From an uncultured Eubacterium sp. (GTDB lineage: Bacteria; Bacillota; Clostridia; Lachnospirales; Lachnospiraceae): a DNA stretch of 64,000 bases. Below the pieces are notes generated by a model. The model made no database searches. It was given only the letters and a program-made list of their open reading frames with translations, and was not told where the DNA came from. A program made the position numbers and the translations under genes. Shown here piece after piece: positions 8,128 to 15,678 of the stretch; within the stretch, counting starts at the first letter, position 1, and each line of letters starts with the position of its first letter. The stretch lies in NCBI GenBank assembly GCA_910589595.1, contig CAJUTM010000002.1:112688-176687 (forward strand), written 5' to 3'.

Positions 8128-8961
8128 ATGAAAATTGGGGAAATCAAAGATAAAATTCGTTCTTTGAAAAAAGACTATAAAAAAATAGAAACAAATTTTT
8201 ATCCCGGAATTTTGGATGATGAACAGGAAGCCACACTTTTTGAAAATGAGAAAGCCATTGTTTTTGTTGTTCAGGAACCAAATCGGTATCGTGCTTTTTT
8301 TGCTTTTGCTGACGGTGATTTTTTGAGTGAACTTTTATTGCAAATTCCTGACGGAACAGTTATGGAATATATTTTCCGGCCGAAGAAAAATCCTCTCAAA
8401 AAAATATTTGAGAATGGAAATATGGAAAAATATTCTACTTACATACGAAGCACAATATGTTATTCCGGTAATCCCTTTTCCATACCCGAAGAAGGGAGAA
8501 GAAAGTTATTAGAACAAATGTATGAGCCGACTTTTGGTGAATATGCCGAGAAAAAGGATGCCGTTGAACTATATAATCTGACAAAAAAGACTTTCGATGT
8601 TTTGTGTGATGATGTCTTTACTTTAGAGCAGTGGGATAAAATAATCGAAAGAAAAGAGTGTTTACTTCATCGTGAAAATGGGAATATCGTTACCTTTTAT
8701 GTATGGCGCCTTGAGGGAAGAAAATTGTACAGTAACATGGTAGTAAATGAAGGACCCGCAAACTTTTCATATAATTTGGAACGACGTATATTTGAAGAAA
8801 TGTGGTCGAAAGGGATACGGATTTTTTATGCTTGGTATAATATAAAAAATAAGAAAGCTTTAAAGCGCGGAAACGAAAAAACAGAAGAGTTAATTAAATC
8901 AAAAGAGATTATTTATAATGATATTTATATAAAGAATAATAATCAGGAGGAATTCGAATGA
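8128..8961 (+). CDS. GNAT-like acyltransferase, family shared with 10529-11329
   Basis: A 277-residue protein I cannot assign to a named family. Its N-terminal half aligns with that of the protein at 10529-11329 (FENEKAIVFVVQE and ESRSSLVFWQTGE, then LSELLLQIPDGTVMEYI and LSRQLLQMEAGSILDYI). The C-terminal half in both has a GNAT-like pattern of strands with a central HRENGNIVTFYVWRLEGRKLYS segment. Its stop overlaps the start of the adenylation-domain gene (ATGA). I infer transfer of a carrier-bound acyl or aminoacyl group. The acceptor cannot be told from sequence. Confidence 0.55.
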   Translation: MKIGEIKDKIRSLKKDYKKIETNFYPGILDDEQEATLFENEKAIVFVVQEPNRYRAFFAFADGDFLSELLLQIPDGTVMEYIFRPKKNPLKKIFENGNMEKYSTYIRSTICYSGNPFSIPEEGRRKLLEQMYEPTFGEYAEKKDAVELYNLTKKTFDVLCDDVFTLEQWDKIIERKECLLHRENGNIVTFYVWRLEGRKLYSNMVVNEGPANFSYNLERRIFEEMWSKGIRIFYAWYNIKNKKALKRGNEKTEELIKSKEIIYNDIYIKNNNQEEFE

Positions 8962-10484
8962 AAAATTCAGTTCTTTGTTATCTGGAGGAGACCGCAAAAC
9001 GGCTTCCGGACAAGGTTGCCTTTTTTGATTTGGAAAGCGAAATTACATTTATGGGATTGCGCAATCGGGCGATTGATTTGGCGTTTACCATTCAGTCTGT
9101 GTTATCCGGCAGACGCAATCCGATTTTGACTTATCTGCCCAAATCAGTAGAAAACATTGTGGCATTTATGGGAATTTTGTACAGCGGAAATTTCTATACC
9201 CCGACCGATATCCGTTTTCCCGAAGAAAAGGTAAAAAGTATTATCTCTACCTTGAAACCCTCTGCCATTATCGTAGACAGCAAAACAAAAGAAAAGCTGG
9301 GGAAATTCGCAGGACTTGACGACATTCCCCTCATTAATCTGGATGAAATATCATGCTCTAACCGGTATGAAGAGGGACAGATTCTGATTGACGATATTCT
9401 GGACGTCGACCCTGTGTATACGTTTTTTACCTCCGGCTCGACGGGCGCGCCAAAAGGTGTAATAATCAATAACCACAATGTCATTGATTATACGGATTGG
9501 GCTGTCAAAACATTTAAAATAAACGAAACTACGATTATGGGAAACCAGTCGCCGTTTTACTTTGATATATCGACGCAGGATATTTATGCAACATTGAAGT
9601 CCGGCGCCACGCTGGGAATTATTCCACCGACTTATTTTGCTTTTCCGGCCAAAGCGCTTCAGTTTATCAATGAGAGAAATATCAACTTCCTTTACTGGGT
9701 GCCGTCTGCTTTTGTCAATATCGCCAACTTTGACCTTTTAAAATCGATTCCGCTGGAACATGTGGAATTAATTATGTTTGGCGGAGAGGTTATGCCGGTA
9801 AAACAGCTCAACTACTGGAAAAAATATCTTCCCAGACTGAAAACAATTGCTAATGTATACGGGCCGACAGAAGCCACGGTAAACTGTACTTATTATATTG
9901 TGGACCGGGAATTTACCGATTCCGAAGTGCTCCCTCTCGGCAAAGCATGTGAGAATACCGGCCTGCTTGTTTTGGATGACGACAATAAAATAATCGGGAA
10001 AGAGCAGGTAAATCAACTCGGCGAGCTGTGCGTATACGGCAGTTCCCTGTCGGCCGGTTACTGGGATGATACCGAAAAGACAGCAGAAAAATATATTGAT
10101 AATCCTGTCAACAAGTTTTATCGGGAAAAAATGTATCTCACCGGCGACCTCGTTTATTATAATGAGCGGGGAGAACTGGTATTTGCCGGACGCAAAGATT
10201 TCCAGATTAAGCATTCCGGTTATCGGATTGAACTGGGGGAGATTGAGTCAGCGGCTATGGGAAAAGAGGAAATATCCGGAGTATGCGCCTCTTATCATAA
10301 AGAGAAAAAGCAGATTGTTCTGTTTTATCAGGGAGAAATCAGCGAGGAAGAGCTGAAAGATTATCTGCTGACGATTATCCCTAAATACATGGTGCCGACA
10401 ATGTATTTTCCGTTAAAACGTTTTCCTTACAATGACAATGGGAAAATAGACAGAAAGCAGCTGGAAGAACAGTATTTAAAGTAA
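8958..10484 (+). CDS. Stand-alone amino-acid-activating adenylation enzyme (DltA/NRPS A-domain type)
   Basis: A 508-residue AMP-forming ligase with all core motifs: A3 (FFTSGSTGAPKG, about residues 156-168), A5 (YGPTEATVNCTYY), A7/A8 (YLTGDLVYYNERGELVFAGRKD followed by GYRIELGEIE) and A10 (NGKIDRKQL, with the catalytic Lys about residue 496). Length and the RIELGEIE/NGKIDR signatures point to amino-acid adenylation, as in DltA, rather than fatty-acyl-CoA ligation. It presumably loads the carrier protein at 11334 and/or 6825. It overlaps the preceding gene by four bases. Codons here are visibly richer in G and C at third positions than in genes 2895-8961. Confidence 0.85.
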   Translation: MKNSVLCYLEETAKRLPDKVAFFDLESEITFMGLRNRAIDLAFTIQSVLSGRRNPILTYLPKSVENIVAFMGILYSGNFYTPTDIRFPEEKVKSIISTLKPSAIIVDSKTKEKLGKFAGLDDIPLINLDEISCSNRYEEGQILIDDILDVDPVYTFFTSGSTGAPKGVIINNHNVIDYTDWAVKTFKINETTIMGNQSPFYFDISTQDIYATLKSGATLGIIPPTYFAFPAKALQFINERNINFLYWVPSAFVNIANFDLLKSIPLEHVELIMFGGEVMPVKQLNYWKKYLPRLKTIANVYGPTEATVNCTYYIVDREFTDSEVLPLGKACENTGLLVLDDDNKIIGKEQVNQLGELCVYGSSLSAGYWDDTEKTAEKYIDNPVNKFYREKMYLTGDLVYYNERGELVFAGRKDFQIKHSGYRIELGEIESAAMGKEEISGVCASYHKEKKQIVLFYQGEISEEELKDYLLTIIPKYMVPTMYFPLKRFPYNDNGKIDRKQLEEQYLK

Positions 10485-10528
10485 GAATAAAGATAATTGG
10501 AATAGAAAATCTTTCAGAGGAGAAAAGA

Positions 10529-11329
10529 ATGACCACGCAGGAAATCCAAGTACATATTGCAGCGATAAAGAAAAACTGCGGCCACAGGCAAAGTTACACC
10601 AACTTCTTTGCACAGGCAGAAGGTGATTACTCGGTCTTGGAAAGCCGGAGTTCCCTCGTATTCTGGCAGACGGGAGAAGATGATGTCTGCCGGATTTATT
10701 TCTTTTGCTTTGATTTAGACGAATTAAGCAGGCAGTTATTGCAAATGGAAGCAGGCAGCATTCTTGACTACATAGGAACATGCAGCGATTCACTCGTCCA
10801 TGCTTTCCAAACGGGCGGTTTCCGGCAATATGCCTGCTTTTTGCGCCTGTCTAATAAAAATCTGGCCTATGTATTTGACACTGACTATAATCCATATGCC
10901 GATTATCTGGAGAGATTCGTTGAAGAAACCCGAATTACATCCGCTTCCTTAGAGGAACTGGATACCCTGCACCGGAAACTCTACGATGTTTTCGACAAAC
11001 GCTCCAGCCATTTTTTCAGCAGAGAAAGGCTGAAAGAATTGATTGCGGACAATAAAGTTCTTGTCTATAAGGAAGACGGATGTCTGCGCTCTTTTCTCAT
11101 TTATACCATTGACGGAAAAAAGTTTTACGTTGCCTACATATATAATTCTGCGGAGAACCACATCGCGCTCAGCATGTATGTACAGGCGGCGAAAGCTGCC
11201 ATCAGGGCAGGATGCACATACGGGTATTCATGGGTCGACGAGACAAACGAAACATCCCTCCGCTATAACCGTTTAAAGCAGTATCTTCCGGATGGTATGA
11301 CGGATAAAATATTCAGAAAGGAAACATAA
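10529..11329 (+). CDS. GNAT-like acyltransferase, paralogue of 8128-8961
   Basis: A 266-residue protein sharing the two-part layout of 8128-8961. The C-terminal part reads like a GNAT core (RLKELIADNKVLVYKEDG-LRSFLIYTIDGKKFY, then a helix AAKAAIRAGCTYGYSW). It sits between the amino-acid-activating enzyme and a carrier protein, which suggests it transfers the activated amino acid from the carrier to its acceptor. Function beyond acyl or aminoacyl transfer is not assigned. Confidence 0.55.
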   Translation: MTTQEIQVHIAAIKKNCGHRQSYTNFFAQAEGDYSVLESRSSLVFWQTGEDDVCRIYFFCFDLDELSRQLLQMEAGSILDYIGTCSDSLVHAFQTGGFRQYACFLRLSNKNLAYVFDTDYNPYADYLERFVEETRITSASLEELDTLHRKLYDVFDKRSSHFFSRERLKELIADNKVLVYKEDGCLRSFLIYTIDGKKFYVAYIYNSAENHIALSMYVQAAKAAIRAGCTYGYSWVDETNETSLRYNRLKQYLPDGMTDKIFRKET

Positions 11330-11333
11330 TGAT

Positions 11334-11567
11334 ATGCAGGAAGAAGTAATTGAAATCGTAAGAAAGGTATTTCACAAAGACGCAGACAGTGAGATTACCG
11401 CCTATACATCATCGAAAAATCTGCCGGAATGGGATTCTTTCGGGCAGATTACCCTGATTCAGGAGCTGGAGAAAGTCTATCAGACCAAGTTTACCTTTGA
11501 TGAGCTTATCGAGATGGAAAGTGTGGCCGGTATTTGTGAAGTACTCGAAAACCGGAAAAATAAATAA
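11334..11567 (+). CDS. Peptidyl/acyl carrier protein
   Basis: A 77-residue acidic protein with Ser35 in LPEWDSFGQITL, the phosphopantetheine site. It follows the GNAT-like gene by four bases and is the last gene of the rightward operon. With the adenylation enzyme and the GNAT-like gene it makes a minimal activate-carry-transfer set. A terminator-like repeat follows at 11626. Confidence 0.87.
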   Translation: MQEEVIEIVRKVFHKDADSEITAYTSSKNLPEWDSFGQITLIQELEKVYQTKFTFDELIEMESVAGICEVLENRKNK

Positions 11568-11625
11568 TAACATGGTGGGTAATTGCAAATTTCATTTCTC
11601 TCAAGACCGTGGTGCATCGAAAAAG

Positions 11626-11670
11626 TAGCCGGATGGTATCTGAAACTGATTATCATCCGGTTATTTTTGT
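11626..11670 (+). repeat. 45-bp repeat copy 1, terminator-like hairpin
   Basis: It matches 12590-12634 at 43 of 45 positions in the same orientation. It forms an imperfect hairpin (AGCCGGATG with CATCCGGTT) followed by ATTTTTG, consistent with a terminator after the carrier-protein operon. The two copies flank the toxin-antitoxin genes, so the unit may also be a footprint of their arrival. Confidence 0.7.
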
Positions 11671-11771
11671 ATAAAATAAAAGAAATGGTATATAATACTT
11701 GAAAAAAAAGACTGATTATCATACAATTGAAGTACAAAAACATTCAGATGTATTTACTGGAGGTGCTGATT

Positions 11772-12062
11772 ATGGCAAATTCTATGGTACAGGTTAGGGT
11801 AGATGAGCAGTTAAAGGAAGATGTGACAAACATATATGAGGAACTGGGGATGGATTTGTCCACGGCAATCCGCATTTTCTTAAAACGTTCCGTACAGGAA
11901 AAAGGCATCCCTTTTAGCATGAAGCTTACAGATATACATCACGGTAATAAAGCGATTTCTGCGATGCAGCGGATGAGTCAGGCGGCTGAAGAAAAAGGGG
12001 TTGCAGATATGTCACTGGAGGAAATCAATCAGGAGATACAGGCTGTCCGTCGGGGCAGATAG
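11772..12062 (+). CDS. RelB/DinJ-type antitoxin
   Basis: A 96-residue protein with the ribbon-helix-helix start MVQVRVDEQLKEDVTNIYEELGMDLSTAIRIFLKR typical of DinJ/RelB antitoxins. The ATG at 11772 follows GGAGGT by seven bases. The toxin gene starts 13 bases after its stop. Such antitoxins bind their own promoter; a 12-bp motif ACTGATTATCAT occurs at 11645 and again at 11711 upstream and could be part of an operator. Confidence 0.85.
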   Translation: MANSMVQVRVDEQLKEDVTNIYEELGMDLSTAIRIFLKRSVQEKGIPFSMKLTDIHHGNKAISAMQRMSQAAEEKGVADMSLEEINQEIQAVRRGR

Positions 12063-12075
12063 AAAAGAGGTCTTC

Positions 12076-12492
12076 ATGACAAAATATGGTGTGATTGATA
12101 CAAATGTCCTTGTATCAGCGATGCTGAAAGAAAATTCTGTGCCGGGACTTGTTTTAAAACATGTGTTTGATGGGAATCTGGTTCCTTTGCTTAATGATAA
12201 AATTCTGGAGGAGTATCAAGAAGTGTTACTCAGAAAGAAGTTTCCCTTTTTGGAAGAAGATGTTAATATAGTGTTAGAAAATTTGCAAGAGCGAGGAGCA
12301 TTTGTCAATGCGGGGAGACTAAATATAGAACTGCCGGATGTAAAAGACATCGTATTTTATGAAGTAGTAATGGAAAAACGGAAAGAGGATTTTGCATATC
12401 TGGTAACTGGAAATATCAAGCATTTTCCCAAAGAGCCATTTGTAGTTACCCCACGAGAGATGTTGGAAATTTTGGAAGAGAATGATGAATGA
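12076..12492 (+). CDS. PIN-domain toxin (putative ribonuclease)
   Basis: A 138-residue PIN-domain protein, with the first acidic motif VIDTNVLVSAML at the N-terminus, a central acidic residue in ILEEYQEVL and a C-terminal DFAYLVTGNIKHFP motif. This is the putative toxin-antitoxin PIN family (COG1569 type). PIN toxins cleave RNA with Mg2+. It is paired with a RelB/DinJ-type antitoxin rather than the RelE/YafQ fold with which DinJ is classically partnered. Confidence 0.82.
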   Translation: MTKYGVIDTNVLVSAMLKENSVPGLVLKHVFDGNLVPLLNDKILEEYQEVLLRKKFPFLEEDVNIVLENLQERGAFVNAGRLNIELPDVKDIVFYEVVMEKRKEDFAYLVTGNIKHFPKEPFVVTPREMLEILEENDE

Positions 12493-12589
12493 GTACAAGT
12501 GCCTTTTCGCATACTATCAGTTCTTTATTTTATCTGCTGGAAAAAGGAAATTGAAAAATATTTTAGACATAAATTAAATACTCGGCATA

Positions 12590-12634
12590 TAGCCGGATGG
12601 TATCTGAAACCGATTATCATCCGGCTATTTTTGT
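12590..12634 (+). repeat. 45-bp repeat copy 2, terminator-like hairpin
   Basis: A direct copy of 11626-11670 with two T-to-C differences; one of them improves the hairpin stem (CATCCGGCT pairs fully with AGCCGGATG). An ATTTTTG tract follows. It lies about 100 bases after the PIN toxin and 120 bases before the second recombinase. The rest of 12493-12753 shows no convincing gene. Confidence 0.7.
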
Positions 12635-12753
12635 GTCCATATATAAAAATCCATATTTCAATCCGTTTATTTGGGGTATCTTATATAATGAAAAATATCA
12701 GAGAAAGAAGAGTCGCCTGATGTGTACAAAGCGGCAGTGGAACGGAGGTTTTT

Positions 12754-13683
12754 ATGGAAAAAACAGAATTACAGGAAGACAGAAACATTACGAAAGAACG
12801 AATTACGAAATATAAGGAGTTTTTAGTGAAAGCGGAAAAGAGGAAACAGACCATTGAAAAGTATATGAGGGATGTTGGTAAGTTGAAATCTTTTCTTGAC
12901 GGCAGGGAGTTGACAAAGGAATTATTTATCTGCTATAAGGAGCATTTGGAAAATTGTGGGGAGTATACGCCGGCAAGCATTAATTCCTTTTTGTCTGCGG
13001 CAAACAGTTTTTGTGAGCAGATGGGGTGGCTGGATTTGCGTATAAAAACAATACGGATTCAACAACAGGTATTTGAATCAGAAGATAAGGAGCTTACATC
13101 CAATGAGTATCAGAGGTTGATAAAAACGGCTCTGTGGAATGGAAACGAGCGCCTTGCGCTTATCATTCAGACGTTAGGAAGTACGGGAATCCGTATCAGT
13201 GAGCTTGCGTTTGTCACAGTGGAATCGCTAGGGAGAGGGATGTCAGACGTATATAATAAGGGAAAAGTACGGCGGATTATGTATCCGAAAGAATTGATTA
13301 AAGTTCTGAAAGCCTATGTAAAAAAGCATGGTATAGAGAATGGGAGTATTTTTTGTACCCGTACCGGACGGCAGCTTGACCGCAGTAATGTATGGCGGGA
13401 GATGAAGAAACTTTGCAGAGAGGCAAATGTATCCGAGAGAAAAGTATTTCCCCATAACCTGCGACATCTGTTTGCACGATGTTTTTACAAATTAAAGAGA
13501 GATATTGTGCTTTTAAGTGACGTTTTGGGACACACAAATATTTCTACGACGAGACTTTATATTAAATCTATGGGAAAAGAACATCAGAGACAGCTTGACC
13601 GGATGCATATGGTGATAAGCGGAGAGAATTATTTCTGTCAAAGCGGACAAGGGAGATGGAAGACGGGAGAACTGATGACATAA
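12754..13683 (+). CDS. Tyrosine recombinase (DNA invertase of device 2)
   Basis: A 309-residue integrase-family recombinase with GGAGG six bases before the ATG. Catalytic residues are present: Arg147 (GSTGIRISEL), a beta-hairpin lysine in KGKVRRIM, His234 and Arg237 (HNLRHLFA), His260 (LGHTNISTT) and Tyr269 (RLYI). It has the short XerC/FimB-like size with an N-terminal core-binding domain (about residues 20-110). Its TAA stop codon is the first three bases of the left inverted repeat of the adjoining invertible segment, so its natural substrate is predicted to be that segment. It is not closely similar to the recombinase at 1712. Confidence 0.92.
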   Translation: MEKTELQEDRNITKERITKYKEFLVKAEKRKQTIEKYMRDVGKLKSFLDGRELTKELFICYKEHLENCGEYTPASINSFLSAANSFCEQMGWLDLRIKTIRIQQQVFESEDKELTSNEYQRLIKTALWNGNERLALIIQTLGSTGIRISELAFVTVESLGRGMSDVYNKGKVRRIMYPKELIKVLKAYVKKHGIENGSIFCTRTGRQLDRSNVWREMKKLCREANVSERKVFPHNLRHLFARCFYKLKRDIVLLSDVLGHTNISTTRLYIKSMGKEHQRQLDRMHMVISGENYFCQSGQGRWKTGELMT

Positions 13684-13698
13684 TGAATATTATGTTGT
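13681..13698. repeat. Left 18-bp inverted repeat of device 2
   Basis: A perfect 18-bp reverse complement of 13857-13874. Its first three bases are the stop codon of the recombinase gene, so inversion would leave the coding sequence unchanged. Confidence 0.92.
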
Positions 13699-13709
13699 AA
13701 GCTGTTTAT

Positions 13710-13738
13710 AATTTACCACAATTGCTAGTAATTTTCAA
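13710..13738 (-). promoter_or_regulatory. Leftward promoter inside device 2
   Basis: On the minus strand TTGAAA (13738-13733), a 17-bp spacer and TAAATT (13715-13710) with an extended TG in front of the -10. In the present orientation it would transcribe into the 3' end of the recombinase gene, antisense to it. A weaker plus-strand match (TTGAAA, 17 bp, TAATTT, starting near 13788) also exists in the segment, so an OFF state is inferred, not proven. Confidence 0.6.
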
Positions 13739-13856
13739 TCATTTATACGCTTTTTCACCTATTTCATATTGACCGTTATGTACACCATTGAAAATTTCAC
13801 ACCTAATTTCTAATTTTTTTGAGCAAAAAAACTTTTTCATACCTGCTTCTCTCTAA

Positions 13857-13874
13857 ACAACATAATATTCATTA
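13857..13874. repeat. Right 18-bp inverted repeat of device 2
   Basis: The perfect partner of 13681-13698. It lies 46 bases before the ATG of the transporter operon; the gap holds an AT-rich leader and the AAAGGAG ribosome site. Confidence 0.92.
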
Positions 13875-13920
13875 CGTTATTATGTGTTTTATGAATATTT
13901 ATAAATGAAAGGAGCCCTTA

Positions 13921-14889
13921 ATGAAAAAACTAATATGTATTTGTCTTATTCTCGTTATGTCATTCAATTTATGTTCCTGCGGAAACTCGCAGACAGATGG
14001 GACAGATAAGAAAGAAAAGCTTGTTATAGCTTACCAGTGGGGACTTGCCTATGCGCCATTGGAGATTATGAAACAAAAGAAATTAATCGAAAAACATTAT
14101 GGAAAAGATTTGGATATTGAGTGGAAAACGTGCAACGGTCCTGCCGAAATTTATGAGGGAATATTAGCTGGCAGTATTGATATCGGTCACTCCGGCGTAG
14201 GTCCCTTTTTAATTAATTCCATGAAAACCAAACAGATAAAAATGTATTCTGCCATGTCTGCGCAGCCAATGGGACTGAATACAACAGACAAGTCTATTCA
14301 GTCGATAAAGGATATCGGCAAAGATGAGAAGATTGCCATTATAGGATGGGGAACGATTCAACATGTTATGTTGGCTATGGCATGTGAAAAGGAGTTGGGA
14401 AACGCCCATGCATTGGATAACAATATGGTTACGATGTCGCATCCGGATGGTATGCAGGCATTATTATCCGGAAGTGTAAATTGTCAGTTGACGACTTCTC
14501 CTTATTTTTTAAAGGAATTGGAGAAAGATAATATTCACGAAGTTAAAGATGTAGCGGCGGCTTTTCCCAAAGATGCGACAATCATTGTGGGAGCGACATC
14601 ATTAAAATTCCATGATGAGAATCCCGATTTATATAAGGCGCTGACAGAGGCGACAAAGGAAGCGATGGATTTCTTAAATAATAGTACTGACGAGGCGGCC
14701 AAACTGCTCTGTGAGAAAGAAGCTGTTACCGCAGAAAAAATGAAAGAATTTTTGACGGCGGACGGCGTTTGTTACGATATGAAGCCACATGGTACGTTGG
14801 AAATTGCTGAGTTTATGCAGCGCGCGGAGTTTCTGGAACAGGCTCCAACTAAGTTGGAGCAAATTTGCTTTGAAAATCTATTACAGTAA
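13921..14889 (+). CDS. ABC transporter substrate-binding lipoprotein (SsuA/TauA/NMT1-like)
   Basis: A 322-residue lipoprotein with a signal peptide ending in the lipobox LCSC (Cys20). The mature part reads as a type 2 periplasmic-binding fold of the nitrate/sulfonate/taurine/thiamine-precursor group (LVIAYQWGLAYAPLEIMKQKKL, then GPAEIYEGILAGSIDIGHSGVGPFL). It captures a small ligand outside the membrane for the permease and ATPase encoded next. The ligand cannot be told from sequence; family members carry sulfonates, nitrate, pyrimidines and aromatic acids. It is the first gene after the invertible promoter. Confidence 0.87.
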   Translation: MKKLICICLILVMSFNLCSCGNSQTDGTDKKEKLVIAYQWGLAYAPLEIMKQKKLIEKHYGKDLDIEWKTCNGPAEIYEGILAGSIDIGHSGVGPFLINSMKTKQIKMYSAMSAQPMGLNTTDKSIQSIKDIGKDEKIAIIGWGTIQHVMLAMACEKELGNAHALDNNMVTMSHPDGMQALLSGSVNCQLTTSPYFLKELEKDNIHEVKDVAAAFPKDATIIVGATSLKFHDENPDLYKALTEATKEAMDFLNNSTDEAAKLLCEKEAVTAEKMKEFLTADGVCYDMKPHGTLEIAEFMQRAEFLEQAPTKLEQICFENLLQ

Positions 14890-14904
14890 GGGAAAACTAT
14901 TATT

Positions 14905-15678
14905 ATGAAAAAGATTGGAAAAACACTTATTGTCGTTGCCTGCCTTGCCATTCTCTGGCAAATTGCCTATTGGTGCAAATTATTTCCGGAGATTATGTTT
15001 CCATCCCTTTTGGATATCGGAAAGGCTCTTTTGCGCGGATTTGAAAAGGATGGTTTGTCAGAATCTATTTTGTTCTCCCTCCGTTTGATTGGTTGGGGAA
15101 TGATAACAGGCATTTTGTCCGGTTTTATTTTATCTGCTGCGGCAATACTGTCGAAAACATTTTGTGTTATATATGATACAATTATAACTATTTTTGATCC
15201 CCTTCCGGGAGTGGCTCTGCTTCCTCTTGCCATCTTGTGGTTTGGTACGGGAGAAATGACAACTGTTTTTATCATTGTCCATTCGGTTATCTGGCCGGTT
15301 TCCAGAAGCATAATTGACGGTTTCCGCTCTACTCCGGAGGTTTATATTGAGCATGGGCAGAATATGGGCTTATCCATGATACGCCTGATTATGGATATTT
15401 ATCTTCCGGCATCGCTGCCATCTATCTTGTCCGGCTTAAAAGTGGGGTGGGCGAGGGCGTGGCGCGCTCTGATTAGTGCCGAAATGATTTTTGGAGTTTC
15501 CGGAGCAGTAGGCGGACTGGGATGGTTTATTTATGTAAAACGTTATCAGATGGATACCGCCGGAACATTTGCAGCCCTTGTTGTCATTATGATTATCGGT
15601 ATCCTTATTGAACATCTTCTGTTTAATAGTCTGGAAAAACATACCATTAGGAAATGGGGAATGATAAAAAATGAATAA
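14905..15678 (+). CDS. ABC transporter permease (SsuC-like)
   Basis: A 257-residue membrane protein with about six predicted helices and the binding-protein-dependent permease signature near AGVSGLKVGWARAWRALISAEM. It is the channel partner of the lipoprotein before it and the ATPase after it, whose start overlaps this stop by eight bases. Confidence 0.87.
   Translation: MKKIGKTLIVVACLAILWQIAYWCKLFPEIMFPSLLDIGKALLRGFEKDGLSESILFSLRLIGWGMITGILSGFILSAAAILSKTFCVIYDTIITIFDPLPGVALLPLAILWFGTGEMTTVFIIVHSVIWPVSRSIIDGFRSTPEVYIEHGQNMGLSMIRLIMDIYLPASLPSILSGLKVGWARAWRALISAEMIFGVSGAVGGLGWFIYVKRYQMDTAGTFAALVVIMIIGILIEHLLFNSLEKHTIRKWGMIKNE

Larger units (their letters stand above)
13681..13874. mobile_element. 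Invertible promoter segment (device 2), apparently in OFF orientation
   Basis: A 194-bp segment bounded by perfect 18-bp inverted repeats, directly after a tyrosine recombinase gene and 46 bases before an SsuA-type operon. It has no open reading frame of note. The best promoter inside it (13710-13738) faces left, away from the operon. Inversion would place it about 30 bases inside the right repeat and reading into 13921. The layout is that of fim-type invertible promoters. Confidence 0.85.

Noticed and set aside
11626..12634. The 45-bp repeats as recombination sites of the 12754 recombinase
   Set aside because: They are in direct orientation, carry terminator-like hairpins with T-tracts, and the same recombinase has perfect inverted repeats right at its stop codon. 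Left as terminators or a duplication footprint.
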